A DNA stretch of 64,000 nt from JAUIAS01 sp030425395 (GCA_043553855.1 CP121336.1:2294001-2358000); one strand, 5' to 3'. Shown: positions 26,015-34,856, numbered from the stretch's first letter. Notes: a model not told the origin generated them from the letters alone. Numbers and translations are program-made.

Positions 26015-26861
26015 AGCGCGCCCCGTTTTCGAGCATCCCTGCCGTCCCGATCACATCATTCAACCCGTCGAAATCAAACATACGGTCGGCAAACGGTTTG
26101 TTCGATCCATGTTCGGACAGGCTTTGGTAATAGTCCCGCGCCGTTCGGGCGAGGGCCCGCACGATCCCGCCGGGAAAGATCACGATTGAAAAGCCCAGAT
26201 TTTCCAGATCGGCGGCACTGGTGATCGGGGTGGCACCGCCCTCGACCATATTGGCCAGCAAAGGCACCCGCGTGGCAAACCGTGTCGCGATGGTTTCCAA
26301 TTGTTCGCGGCTTTGCGGAGCTTCAATGAACAGCACGTCGGCACCGGCCTCAAGATAGGCCTCTGCCCGGTCTGTTGCCGCCGAGAAACCCTCCACCGCG
26401 ATGGCATCGGTGCGCGCGATGATCAGGGTGTCCTGGCTGGCACGGGCGTCGGCCATTGCGGCGATCTTGCCAACCATTTCCGATGCGGGGATCAGCGATT
26501 TGTCGGCCAGATGCCCGCAGCGTTTGGGATAAGTCTGGTCTTCCATTTGCAAGGCGGACGCGCCCGCGCGCTCATAAAGCCGCATGGTCCGCTGGGCATT
26601 GAGCGCATTGCCGAACCCGGTATCAGCGTCGATGATCACCGGAAGCGGCGTGCGATCGGCGATCAGGGTCATCGTATCGGCCATCTCGGACGCGGTCGTG
26701 AGACCGATGTCGGGACGCCCCAGCCGCGTATAGGCCACCGCCGCGCCGCTCAGGTAGAGCGCCTCGAACCCGGCGGCCTCGGCCAGCGATGCGGTCAACC
26801 CGTCATAGACACCGGGGGCGACAACGATGTCCTTGGTCTCAAGGCGGGATCTGAGGGTCAT
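25995..26861 (-). CDS. Isocitrate lyase/PEP mutase family lyase
   Basis: This 288-residue TIM-barrel enzyme of the PrpB, dimethylmalate lyase and oxaloacetate hydrolase group has DADTGFG (78-84), which supplies metal ligands. It also has the family active-site motif KRCGH (113-117) with the catalytic Cys116, and MEDQ nearby. A catalytic cysteine favours C-C bond lyases over PEP mutase, which lacks it. These lyases split 2-hydroxy-dicarboxylates into an oxoacid plus a carboxylate. The start overlaps the stop of the isochorismatase-fold gene by 4 bases. A role after the LeuCD-like hydratase is likely. Confidence 0.88.
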   Translation of the reverse strand: MTLRSRLETKDIVVAPGVYDGLTASLAEAAGFEALYLSGAAVAYTRLGRPDIGLTTASEMADTMTLIADRTPLPVIIDADTGFGNALNAQRTMRLYERAGASALQMEDQTYPKRCGHLADKSLIPASEMVGKIAAMADARASQDTLIIARTDAIAVEGFSAATDRAEAYLEAGADVLFIEAPQSREQLETIATRFATRVPLLANMVEGGATPITSAADLENLGFSIVIFPGGIVRALARTARDYYQSLSEHGSNKPFADRMFDFDGLNDVIGTAGMLENGARYDGSDR

Positions 26862-27478
26862 GCCGCGCCCCCGATCCAGCCCATTGCGTCATCGCAGGTC
26901 ATCTGATGTGTCACGGTGCCAAGCGACAGGATCGTGGCGTCATGCACATCCTGCCGAAACGCGGCGCAGCCGTCGGTCAGCATCACGGTTTCAATGTTGC
27001 GCAAATGTGCATCGCGCAGGGTCGATGCCACGCCGCCATTGGTCACGATGCCCCCAACGATCAGGTGATCTATCCCGGTTGCGCGCATCAGGTATTCCAG
27101 CCGGGTCTGGTAGAACGCGGAATAGGCAACCTTTTCGATCACGAAATCGGCCGGTTGCAAGGTGTCGACCAACGTGTGCCCAAAGCTGCCGGGCGCGAAA
27201 TCGCCCTTGGCAAGGAAAGGCCTGAGCTGTTTGAGATGTGGTGCGATCAGCGGTTCGCCATCCTTGTCGGGAACAAGGGTGAACTGCGCCGAGAAATACC
27301 GCCCGCCGCGCGCCTGTATCGCGCGTGCCAGCGGCGCGATCCGGTCCGGCAGGGCTGCGATGCTTGCCGCGGTCTGACCGGCGCGGCCATAGGCCCCCTC
27401 CGGGTGAATGAAATCATTCTGAAGGTCGATGGTCAAAAGCGCCGTGCGCGTCGGGTCCCATGTGGCCGGGTCGCTCAT
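26858..27478 (-). CDS. Isochorismatase-fold protein lacking the catalytic cysteine
   Basis: A 206-residue cysteine-hydrolase-fold protein. The catalytic Asp (DLQND, Asp18) and Lys116 are present. At the nucleophile position the usual TNxCV motif reads TNGGV (146-150), so Cys is replaced by Gly149. Amidases of this fold (nicotinamidase, maleamate amidase, N-carbamoylsarcosine amidase) need that Cys. True isochorismatases such as EntB and PhzD also carry Gly there and hydrolyse a vinyl ether. So an amidase role is doubtful. It overlaps both operon neighbours by 4 bases. Confidence 0.85.
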   Translation of the reverse strand: MSDPATWDPTRTALLTIDLQNDFIHPEGAYGRAGQTAASIAALPDRIAPLARAIQARGGRYFSAQFTLVPDKDGEPLIAPHLKQLRPFLAKGDFAPGSFGHTLVDTLQPADFVIEKVAYSAFYQTRLEYLMRATGIDHLIVGGIVTNGGVASTLRDAHLRNIETVMLTDGCAAFRQDVHDATILSLGTVTHQMTCDDAMGWIGGAA

Positions 27479-29538
27479 GTCGTGGCCTCCTGCGGTTCAA
27501 TGATTGTGTTTCCGAAACGGTCCACCCGGCCCTGCAAGTCTGGTTCGATCAAGACGGTTGTATCGGGTTGGGTCAGGATCGCAGGCCCGGTGATAACGGT
27601 GCCCACGGGCAGGGTCAGGCGGTCATATATCGCGGTTTCGTGCCACTTGTCGCCAAAGTGAACCTGCCGGTGGCCGATGGGTTTGTCCGAGCCGCCCTCG
27701 GACGGCGCAAGCGTGCCGAGATCGAATTTTGGCCGCTTGCCCGTCACCGCGCTCCGAAGGTTGAGGATGCGCCGCACGCCCCCCTTGAGAAGCCTGCCGA
27801 ATGTCTGTTCGTAGGCCGCGTCAAATGCGGTTTCGATCTCTGCGCGCGTGGGGGGCGTGATCCTGCCGTCTTGGGCCGTGACCCTGAGCGGAACCGAAAC
27901 CGTATGGGTCTGGCCGATATACGCCATATCCAGCTCAAAGTTCAGCTCCCGCGCTTCAAAGTTTGTGCGCGCGGCATCCAGCAACGCCATGCCCTGATCC
28001 GCGTGATCCTGCATGAACGCGCCCAGCACGGCTTCGTCCAGTGTGCCCACCAGCGAATTGATCGTCTGGACGAAATCCTGCCGCATGTCCGCGATGACGC
28101 AGCCCATGGCAGAGGTGACGCCGGGATAGCGCGGCACGATGGCCCGCGCGATGCCGACCTCGGCCAGCATCGCCCCCGAATGCAGCGCGCCGCCACCGCC
28201 GAAGGGCATGAAGGCAAACCGCTTGGGATCAAAGCCGCGTTCGATACTGACAAGGCGGATCGCCCCGGCCATACGGCTGTTTGCGACCTTCAGGATCGCC
28301 TCTGCCGCGTCCACCGTCGACAGGCCAAGCGGTGCGCCCACATGCGCATCAATGGCCGCGCGCGCCGCTTCGACATCAAGCCTTTCCAGCTTCCCTCCGA
28401 TGGGATTGTCCGGGTCGATCCGGCCCAGTACGATGTTTGCATCCGTCACAGTGGGCCGGTCGTTGCCCAACCCATAGGCCACCGGGCCGGGATTGCTGCC
28501 CGCGCTTTCCGGTCCGATATTGAGCAACCCGCCCTTGTCCACCCAGGCGATCGACCCGCCGCCCGCGCCGATGGTGGTGATCTCGATCATCGGGTTGCGC
28601 ACCACCATGCCGAAATCAATCGAGGTCTGCGGCGACAACATCGACTGACCTTCGGCAATCAGGGACACGTCAAAGCTGGTCCCGCCCATGTCGCCGGTAA
28701 TGATGTTATCAAACCCTGCCGATTGCGCGATATAGCCGGCCGCGATGACCCCGGCGGCGGGGCCGGACAGGGCGGTGCGCACCGGCAGGCGGCAGGCCGT
28801 GTCCACCGCCATGACGCCACCGTTTGATTGCACGATCATGAATTCGCCATCAAAGCCCCCGGCCTTGAGCGCATTTTCCAGCCGCCCCAGATATCCGGAG
28901 ACTTCGGGCTGGAGATAGGCATTCAGTGCGGTGGTGGAAAAGCGTTCGAACTCCCGGATTTCCGGCAGGATCTCGGACGAGGCCGAAACATGTTCGTTGT
29001 GCCACACCTCGCGCAGCGCCGCGACAGCCGCGTCTTCGTTCGCTGTGTTGGCATAGGCGTTTGCAAACAGGATCGCGACCGCCTCACAGCCCTGTTCCTG
29101 CAACGTCCGCGCGGCAGAACGCACCGCCTCCAGATCGACCGGGGTTCTGATGGTGCCATCGGCCAAGGTGCGCTCGGGCACCTCCAGCCGGTTGCGGCGA
29201 TCCACGACCGGCTCGAAATCGCCGCGAAGCCCCCATGTGCGTGGCCGGTCACGGCGACGCATCTCAAGCACATCGCGCAGACCTTCTGTGCAGATCACAC
29301 CGGTTTTCGCGCCCTTGCGCTCAAGCAACGCATTGGTGCCCGCCGTGGTTCCGTGGACCACCACGGCAATCTCGGACAGGTCCGCCACCTCGCGGCCGAT
29401 CCCGTCAAGGAATCCTCCCGATTGGTCGGGTCGTGTCGTGGGAACCTTGGCGACCGACGCGGTGCCTTCGGCTTCGTTGAGAACAAAAACATCGGTAAAT
29501 GTGCCGCCAACGTCGACACCAATCATACGGCTGCTCAT
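27475..29538 (-). CDS. HyuA-type subunit (hydantoinase A/oxoprolinase family)
   Basis: This 687-residue protein is the ATP-binding subunit of an ATP-dependent cyclic amide hydrolase or carboxylase. The actin-like ATPase start is IGVDVGGTFTDVFV (residues 6-19), with the VVHGTTAGTNALLERKGAKTG segment near 66-86. Further blocks are GDMGGTSFDVSL and TIGAGGGSIAWVD. Families with this layout include N-methylhydantoinase, 5-oxoprolinase, caprolactamase and acetone carboxylase, and the exact one cannot be chosen from sequence. Start ATG 29538 has GGGAGG 7 bases upstream and overlaps hyuB by 4 bases. Confidence 0.88.
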   Translation of the reverse strand: MSSRMIGVDVGGTFTDVFVLNEAEGTASVAKVPTTRPDQSGGFLDGIGREVADLSEIAVVVHGTTAGTNALLERKGAKTGVICTEGLRDVLEMRRRDRPRTWGLRGDFEPVVDRRNRLEVPERTLADGTIRTPVDLEAVRSAARTLQEQGCEAVAILFANAYANTANEDAAVAALREVWHNEHVSASSEILPEIREFERFSTTALNAYLQPEVSGYLGRLENALKAGGFDGEFMIVQSNGGVMAVDTACRLPVRTALSGPAAGVIAAGYIAQSAGFDNIITGDMGGTSFDVSLIAEGQSMLSPQTSIDFGMVVRNPMIEITTIGAGGGSIAWVDKGGLLNIGPESAGSNPGPVAYGLGNDRPTVTDANIVLGRIDPDNPIGGKLERLDVEAARAAIDAHVGAPLGLSTVDAAEAILKVANSRMAGAIRLVSIERGFDPKRFAFMPFGGGGALHSGAMLAEVGIARAIVPRYPGVTSAMGCVIADMRQDFVQTINSLVGTLDEAVLGAFMQDHADQGMALLDAARTNFEARELNFELDMAYIGQTHTVSVPLRVTAQDGRITPPTRAEIETAFDAAYEQTFGRLLKGGVRRILNLRSAVTGKRPKFDLGTLAPSEGGSDKPIGHRQVHFGDKWHETAIYDRLTLPVGTVITGPAILTQPDTTVLIEPDLQGRVDRFGNTIIEPQEATT

Positions 29539-31229
29539 TGGGCTGCCTCCCGCCATGCTGGACCATAGGTCTTGTCAGCCTCGTCCGCGCTGACCAGACC
29601 GCGCGCCACGTCTTTCGCCACGGCATCCGCCGCCCGATCCGATGCCGGACCGTAACCGCCTCCGCCCGGTGTCTCCAACCGGACCGCTTGCCCCGCTTTC
29701 AACCGGATGCCGCGCATCTTGGAAGCCAGAGGCGGGCTGTGCCAGCCGTCGTCCTGTTCAAAGTGAAAGCTGTTCATCGCGGCCTCGGACCCTCCGGCGA
29801 TCCCTTTCGGGGCAAACCGTCCGCGTTCGCCGAACAGGAATGCTTCGGCCCCGTTTTCTTCAAGAACCTCGATCTCGTAAATCGCGCCAACCCCGCCGCG
29901 ATGGGCACCCGCGCCCGCGCTGTCGGGGCGCAGCGCCCATTTGCGGAACATCACCGGATAGGCGGCCTCAAGAATTTCCATGGGCGGGATGGTGGCCGTC
30001 GAAATCGGCGCGTTGCCGTGGTTGAGCCCATCCGTCTCGGAAGACCCGCCATGGCCGCCGCCATAAAAGCTGAACATCACCCACGGTTGACCGTTCTTGC
30101 GTTTGCCCGCGATGGACAGTGCGTTGATCGTGCCATAGGCGTTGGCCACGACACGATCCGGCGCGGCCTGCGCAAAGGCGGAAAACACAACGTCAATCAT
30201 CCTGAGGATGGTTTCGGTATAGCCGCCTGTGGGGGCCGGGAATTGCGCGGCCAGAAGGCTGCCTTCGGGCACGATCACGTCAATCGGGCGCATCACGCCT
30301 GCGTTCGCGGGCAGCGCGGGGAACACGTGCTTGATCGCCACATAGGCCGTGGCGACCGTTGTCGGCAGGGCGATGTTCACCGGGCCTGCGCATTGCGGCG
30401 AAGACCCCGTGAAATCCAGCGTCATCCGATCGTCTTTGATCTCAAGCGCGATCTTGATCTTCAACGGCGCGTCAACGATCCCGTCGTTATCCAGAAAGTC
30501 CTCGGCCTCCCAACGTCCATCGGGCAGCTCTGTCAGCTCGGACCGCATCAACGCTTCGGCACGATGGCCCAAAGCCTCAAGAGCGGCGGTGATGGTGTCG
30601 CTGCCGTATTCGTCCAGCAACTCGTCCATGCGCTTGACGCCCAGATCCAGCGCGCCCAACTGGCCATTCAGATCGCCCATCGCCGATTGCGGCAGACGGG
30701 TGTTGCGCAGAAGGATGTCGATGATGTCCTGATTGATCTCGCCCTTGCGGGCCAGCTTGACCGGCGGCAGGTTGAAGGCCTCCTGAAATACGTCCGTCGC
30801 CGCCGGGTTGTAGTTGCCCGGAACGGCCCCGCCGACATCGTGCCAGTGCCCCACGGACGCCAGATAACAAAACAGCTTGCCATCCCGATAGTAGGGCCGC
30901 ACCAACCGCATGTCGGACAAATGCGTGCCGCCGATATGCGCGTCGTTGAAGATATAGATATCGCCATCCTCAAGGTCGCCATCGCGCGCGGCCTTTTCGA
31001 TCACCGCCTTCACGGCAAAGGACATGACACCGACAAAGATCGGCAGGCCGGATTTGCCCTGAACCAGCGTGTCGCCGGATACGGCGTGATACAGGCCGTG
31101 GCTGGCGTCATGGGCTTCGGCGATGATCGGGTTGAAGGCCGCCCGAAACAGCGTGGCGTCCATTTCATCGGCGATCTGCTCCATGCGCCCCGCAAGGACC
31201 GAAAGCGTGATACGGTCGATCGTGCTCAT
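29535..31229 (-). CDS. HyuB-type subunit (hydantoinase B/oxoprolinase family)
   Basis: This 564-residue partner of the HyuA-type subunit has the family blocks GDIYIFNDAHIGGTHLSDM near 88-106, GHWHDVGG near 126-133, and FTGSSPQCAGPVN near 273-285. The GGYTE, GGGHGGSS and TPGGGGYG blocks follow. The two subunits together open a ring or carboxylate a substrate with ATP. Start and stop overlap its neighbours by 4 bases each, which points to tightly coupled translation. Confidence 0.88.
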   Translation of the reverse strand: MSTIDRITLSVLAGRMEQIADEMDATLFRAAFNPIIAEAHDASHGLYHAVSGDTLVQGKSGLPIFVGVMSFAVKAVIEKAARDGDLEDGDIYIFNDAHIGGTHLSDMRLVRPYYRDGKLFCYLASVGHWHDVGGAVPGNYNPAATDVFQEAFNLPPVKLARKGEINQDIIDILLRNTRLPQSAMGDLNGQLGALDLGVKRMDELLDEYGSDTITAALEALGHRAEALMRSELTELPDGRWEAEDFLDNDGIVDAPLKIKIALEIKDDRMTLDFTGSSPQCAGPVNIALPTTVATAYVAIKHVFPALPANAGVMRPIDVIVPEGSLLAAQFPAPTGGYTETILRMIDVVFSAFAQAAPDRVVANAYGTINALSIAGKRKNGQPWVMFSFYGGGHGGSSETDGLNHGNAPISTATIPPMEILEAAYPVMFRKWALRPDSAGAGAHRGGVGAIYEIEVLEENGAEAFLFGERGRFAPKGIAGGSEAAMNSFHFEQDDGWHSPPLASKMRGIRLKAGQAVRLETPGGGGYGPASDRAADAVAKDVARGLVSADEADKTYGPAWREAAQ

Positions 31230-31804
31230 GTGTTTGCCCCGTTTTTCGACCTGACTTCGGCCATGTCGTTCCAGACATCCTGCTTGGAAATCTTGCCATC
31301 CGCGACTTCGAAACGGTCGATAAAGCGGATACCCTCAAAGGTGGTGCCGTCGTGATATTCACCTTGCAAGGTGCCCCGGCAATACACGATGGCGGCGTCA
31401 CCTGCGCTCTGCATCGCGTCAAAACCGTCATAGGTCTTGGTCACGAATTTGTAGCGCGGTTTTGACCACTCAATCAGCTCTGAAAGGCTGCGCATCGGAT
31501 CCGTTCCGGGAAAGGTCATGGTAAACCCCTCGGCCAGCATCGCCTGCGCCTGATCCAGTTGCCGTGCCTCCATCGCAGAGAGGTAATCGCGCACGATTTG
31601 CGCCGGATCCGGTCGGGTGGCCGCAGGGGTGCGTGTGCTGCGCCCGCGATAGTAATTCTCGGATGGCATGTCGTGAATCATCACGGTGACAAGCTCGGGC
31701 GCAGCGGGGACCACGAATCGAACTGCGTCGGTCAATGCCTCGCCAAGCCGTTGTTTATCCTGAGAGTTGTAACCTTCTAGAACGTGCAGTTCGACGATCG
31801 GCAT
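31226..31804 (-). CDS. Tautomerase-SnoaL fusion protein
   Basis: This 192-residue protein has two parts. Residues 1-60 form a 4-oxalocrotonate-tautomerase-type unit with the required Pro next to the initiator Met (MPIVELHVLEG), exposed as Pro1 after Met removal. Residues 68-185 form an NTF2/SnoaL-like cone domain (IVRDYLSAMEARQLDQA to VADGKISKQDVW). Both types bind small ring or enol compounds, so the protein could carry out two steps on one intermediate. It is the first gene of the six-gene operon, divergent from the GntR-type regulator. Domain calls are by eye. Confidence 0.8.
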   Translation of the reverse strand: MPIVELHVLEGYNSQDKQRLGEALTDAVRFVVPAAPELVTVMIHDMPSENYYRGRSTRTPAATRPDPAQIVRDYLSAMEARQLDQAQAMLAEGFTMTFPGTDPMRSLSELIEWSKPRYKFVTKTYDGFDAMQSAGDAAIVYCRGTLQGEYHDGTTFEGIRFIDRFEVADGKISKQDVWNDMAEVRSKNGANT

Positions 31805-31826
31805 TCTCTGCTCTCCCTGTTGTGCT

Positions 31827-31893
31827 GTATTATCTGTAATACATATTTGGTATCATTCCAGAAAATTATTTTGAACTTTTGAAATACTAATAC
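31827..31893. promoter_or_regulatory. Candidate operators for the GntR-type regulator
   Basis: The AT-rich 130-base gap between the divergent arms holds a perfect inverted repeat GTATTA-TCTG-TAATAC at 31827-31842, and a further TAATAC half-site at 31888-31893 within ATACTAATAC. GntR/HutC regulators bind short palindromes with a G/T-A core. The position, between regulator and catabolic genes, suggests autoregulation and substrate-dependent control of both transcripts. Not tested. Confidence 0.5.
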
Positions 31894-31934
31894 TTGCTTT
31901 TGAGGGCGACATATTTACGGTCTGGTCACTAAGC

Positions 31935-32753
31935 ATGGGGGAATCGGCTTTGCCAGGCGACGCTGTTCAGATACTTCCGCAAGGGGCCAAGGCGCGGAGC
32001 GTGTATCTGTCGCTGCGCGACCAGATCGCGGGCGGCAACTTGCGCGACGGCGAAGCTCTGCCCGGTGAACAGAAGCTGGCGGAAACCTTTGGTGTATCGC
32101 GTGTCACCGTGCGCCGTGCGCTGGATGCGCTGGCGCAGGGCGGGATGATCACGCGGCGCGCCGGCAGTGGAACCACCGTCAAGGTGCGCGCCGACAGCAG
32201 CCAGCGCGCCGCGATGGATTTCAACACGCTGATGCCGCAGCTCGTCGAGATGGGCCAGCAGACCACCGCGCGCCTGTTGTCCTTTTCCTATGCCAGCGCG
32301 CCCGATTTCATCGCTGCGGCCATGGGGCTGGACGATCAGGCCAAGGTGCAGGTGGCCACGCGCGTGCGGCTGGCCGGTGACGTCCCGTTTTCTCACCTGA
32401 CAACCTATGTGCCCGCGCAGATCGCGCAGAACTACTCCGAGAACGACCTCGCCACGACGCCCCTGTTCAAGCTGCTGGAACGCAGCGGTGTCCAGATCGA
32501 GCAGGCCCACCAATCGGTAAGCGCCACCCTCGCCGGGCCGGACGTTGCCGACGCGCTGGAGGTCGAGGTGGGGTCTGCCCTGTTGTCCCTGCGCCGGGTC
32601 GTGCGGGATATTGATGGCAACGGGGTCGAATATCTGTCGGGTCTGTATCGGCCCGACATGTTCCGGCTGGAAATGCCCCTGACGCGGGTTGGCGAAGGCA
32701 GCGCGCGCCATTGGGAACCGGCCATCGGCCAGGGCACCGAGGCCCCGTCATGA
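31935..32753 (+). CDS. GntR/HutC-family transcriptional regulator
   Basis: This 272-residue regulator has an N-terminal GntR winged helix (about 22-85, with the recognition segment GVSRVTVRRALDALAQGG). A C-terminal UTRA ligand domain runs from about 100 to 250 (TRVRLAGDVPFSHLTTYVP to GVEYLSGLYRPDMFRLEM). HutC-type regulators usually sense a pathway intermediate and repress the neighbouring operon. Its stop overlaps the LeuC-like gene start by 4 bases (ATGA), so the two are co-translated. Confidence 0.92.
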   Translation: MGESALPGDAVQILPQGAKARSVYLSLRDQIAGGNLRDGEALPGEQKLAETFGVSRVTVRRALDALAQGGMITRRAGSGTTVKVRADSSQRAAMDFNTLMPQLVEMGQQTTARLLSFSYASAPDFIAAAMGLDDQAKVQVATRVRLAGDVPFSHLTTYVPAQIAQNYSENDLATTPLFKLLERSGVQIEQAHQSVSATLAGPDVADALEVEVGSALLSLRRVVRDIDGNGVEYLSGLYRPDMFRLEMPLTRVGEGSARHWEPAIGQGTEAPS

Positions 32754-34156
32754 CCCGTGCGCGCACGATGTTGGACAAGCTGTGGGCGGCGCATGAGGTG
32801 TTGCGCCGCGAAGATGGCGTGTCGCTGCTTTGGGTGGACCGGCATCTTGTGCACGAAGGGTCGCACCACGCCTTCGCCAAGATCAAGGAACGCGGGTTGC
32901 CGGTCGCCGAACCCGATCTGACCTTTGCCGTCGTTGATCACTATGCGCCGACGCGGGATCGGACGCGGATCGCCGATCCCCAGATCGCACGGATGATCGA
33001 AACGCTGCGGACCAACGCCCGCGCCCACGCGATCCGGCTCTATGATCTTGATGATCCGGGGCAGGGCATCGTGCACGTGGTCGGCCCCGAAGAGGGGCTG
33101 ACCCTGCCGGGGCTTCTGATCAATTGCGGTGACAGCCACACCTCGACCCACGGTGCCTTTGGCGCTCTGGCGTTCGGTATCGGCGCGACAGAGGTGGCGC
33201 ATGTCCTGGCAACCCAGACAGTCTGGCAGCGCAAGCCAAAGTCGATGCGGATCACGGTCGATGGCGAACTGGGGTTCGGGGTGACTGCCAAGGATATCGC
33301 GCTGAGCTGGATTGCACGGCTTGGAACAGGCGGGGCGCAGGGCCATGCCGTCGAATATGCGGGCCGCGCCATTCGCGGCTTGTCGATGGAAGGGCGCATG
33401 ACCTTGTGCAACCTGTCGATCGAGGGCGGCGCACGGTTTGGCATGGTCGCACCGGATCAGACGACGTTCGATTATCTCGAAGGGCGGCGAGCCGCGCCAA
33501 AAGGCACCGATTGGGACCGTGCAATTGCCGATTGGGCGGACCTGTCCAGCGATCCGCACGCCGTGTTCGACCGCGAAATCGTGTTGGACGCCAGCGAAAT
33601 CGCTCCAACCGCGACTTGGGGGACAAGCCCGGAACAGGCCCTGCCGATCAATGCAACAATCCCGGACCCCGCAACCGCCGATCCGGCCAAGGCCGAAGCC
33701 CTGCGCGCGGCGCTGGATTACATGGGGCTATCGGCGGGCGATATGCTGGAGGGAACGCCGGTTGATCAGGTGTTCATCGGATCCTGCACCAACGGCCGGA
33801 TCGAAGACCTGCGTGCCGCCGCCGCCGTTCTCAAGGGCCGCAAGGCAAAAGTGCCGGGCCTGATCTCGCCCGGTTCCGCGCGGATCAAGGCGCAGGCCGA
33901 GGCCGAGGGCTTGGACGCGGTCTTTACGTCCGCCGGTCTTGAATGGGCGGCGTCTGGCTGTTCGATGTGCGTAGGCATGAACGGCGATCTGGTGGCCGAA
34001 GGCAAACGCTGCGCGTCCTCGACCAACCGTAACTTCAAAGGGCGTCAGGGGCGCGGGGCCCGCACCCATCTGATGAGCCCCGCAATGGTGGCCGCCGCCG
34101 CCGTTGCCGGCGCAATTACCGATGTGCGCCCCCTTCTTGAAGGGAGACAGGTGTAA
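32750..34156 (+). CDS. LeuC-like hydratase, large subunit
   Basis: This 468-residue aconitase-superfamily protein has the [4Fe-4S] cysteines in GSCTNGR and SGCSMC near 342-407, and a CGDSHTSTHGAFGA segment. It is the length of 3-isopropylmalate dehydratase LeuC, but it departs from canonical LeuC at HLVHEGSHHAF and DHYAPTR. It also lies in a catabolic locus far from leuA. Related enzymes hydrate dimethylmaleate, maleate or citraconate. I expect a hydration of an unsaturated dicarboxylate here; involvement in leucine synthesis is not excluded. It begins within the regulator's stop codon. Confidence 0.85.
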   Translation: MTRARTMLDKLWAAHEVLRREDGVSLLWVDRHLVHEGSHHAFAKIKERGLPVAEPDLTFAVVDHYAPTRDRTRIADPQIARMIETLRTNARAHAIRLYDLDDPGQGIVHVVGPEEGLTLPGLLINCGDSHTSTHGAFGALAFGIGATEVAHVLATQTVWQRKPKSMRITVDGELGFGVTAKDIALSWIARLGTGGAQGHAVEYAGRAIRGLSMEGRMTLCNLSIEGGARFGMVAPDQTTFDYLEGRRAAPKGTDWDRAIADWADLSSDPHAVFDREIVLDASEIAPTATWGTSPEQALPINATIPDPATADPAKAEALRAALDYMGLSAGDMLEGTPVDQVFIGSCTNGRIEDLRAAAAVLKGRKAKVPGLISPGSARIKAQAEAEGLDAVFTSAGLEWAASGCSMCVGMNGDLVAEGKRCASSTNRNFKGRQGRGARTHLMSPAMVAAAAVAGAITDVRPLLEGRQV

Positions 34157-34767
34157 TGGCGGGGTGGTCGCAACTTGATGGGATGGCGTTGAGCCTGCCG
34201 CAGGCGAATGTTGATACCGATCAGCTTATCCCGGCGCGCTTCATGTCCGTTCCCCGGTCCGAAGGGTACGGCGCTTACCTGTTGCACGACATGCGCCGCG
34301 ACGCGGATGGCACGTTGCGGCCCGATTTTCCGCTGAACCGGTTCCCGCAGGCCGATGTGCTTGTCGCCGGGCGCAATTTCGGCAGCGGCTCCTCGCGCGA
34401 AGCGGCGGTCTATGCGCTGGTTGATGCTGGCATCCGCGCGGTCATCGCGCCGAGCTTTGGCGATATCTTTGCCTCCAACGCGGTCAACAACGGATTGCTG
34501 CCCGCGCGACTGGATGAGGCCACCTGCACCCGTCTGCAAGACGCGCTGGCCGATGGGGCCGGGCCGGTGCGCATCGACCTTGATGCGCAGCGGATCGTGC
34601 TGGGCAGCATCGAGGCCGCATTCGACCTTGATGCCAGTTGGCGGATGAAACTGATCAACGGGTGGGACGATATCGACCTGACCCGCAATCACGGCCCGCA
34701 GATCGCGGCCTACAAGGAACAACGAAGTCAAACCGCACCGTGGGCATGGCCCGCTGCGGCGGATTGA
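34156..34767 (+). CDS. LeuD-like hydratase, small subunit
   Basis: This 203-residue swivel-domain subunit partners the LeuC-like protein. It has the substrate-loop segment GRNFGSGSSREAAVYAL near 75-91, where LeuD usually has CxxFGCGSSREHAPWAL, and DIFASNAVNNGLLPARL. The loop differences again point away from isopropylmalate. The start codon shares one base with the LeuC-like stop. It is followed by an 89-base gap to the TRAP genes. Confidence 0.85.
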   Translation: MAGWSQLDGMALSLPQANVDTDQLIPARFMSVPRSEGYGAYLLHDMRRDADGTLRPDFPLNRFPQADVLVAGRNFGSGSSREAAVYALVDAGIRAVIAPSFGDIFASNAVNNGLLPARLDEATCTRLQDALADGAGPVRIDLDAQRIVLGSIEAAFDLDASWRMKLINGWDDIDLTRNHGPQIAAYKEQRSQTAPWAWPAAAD

Positions 34768-34856
34768 AACGCGCCGCAGGACGCGGCGCCAGACGGCCAA
34801 TTTGGCTAAATGACGGGGACCGACAGGAAAGCCCCGAAACAGTGGAGGACGACACG

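Noticed and set aside
26858..27478. Annotation as nicotinamidase or maleamate amidase
   Set aside because: The nucleophilic Cys is replaced by Gly149, so the amidase mechanism of these enzymes is not available.
32750..34767. Assignment as the leucine-pathway leuCD
   Set aside because: Signature differences and the catabolic context argue against it, though this is not proven; see the finding on this pair.
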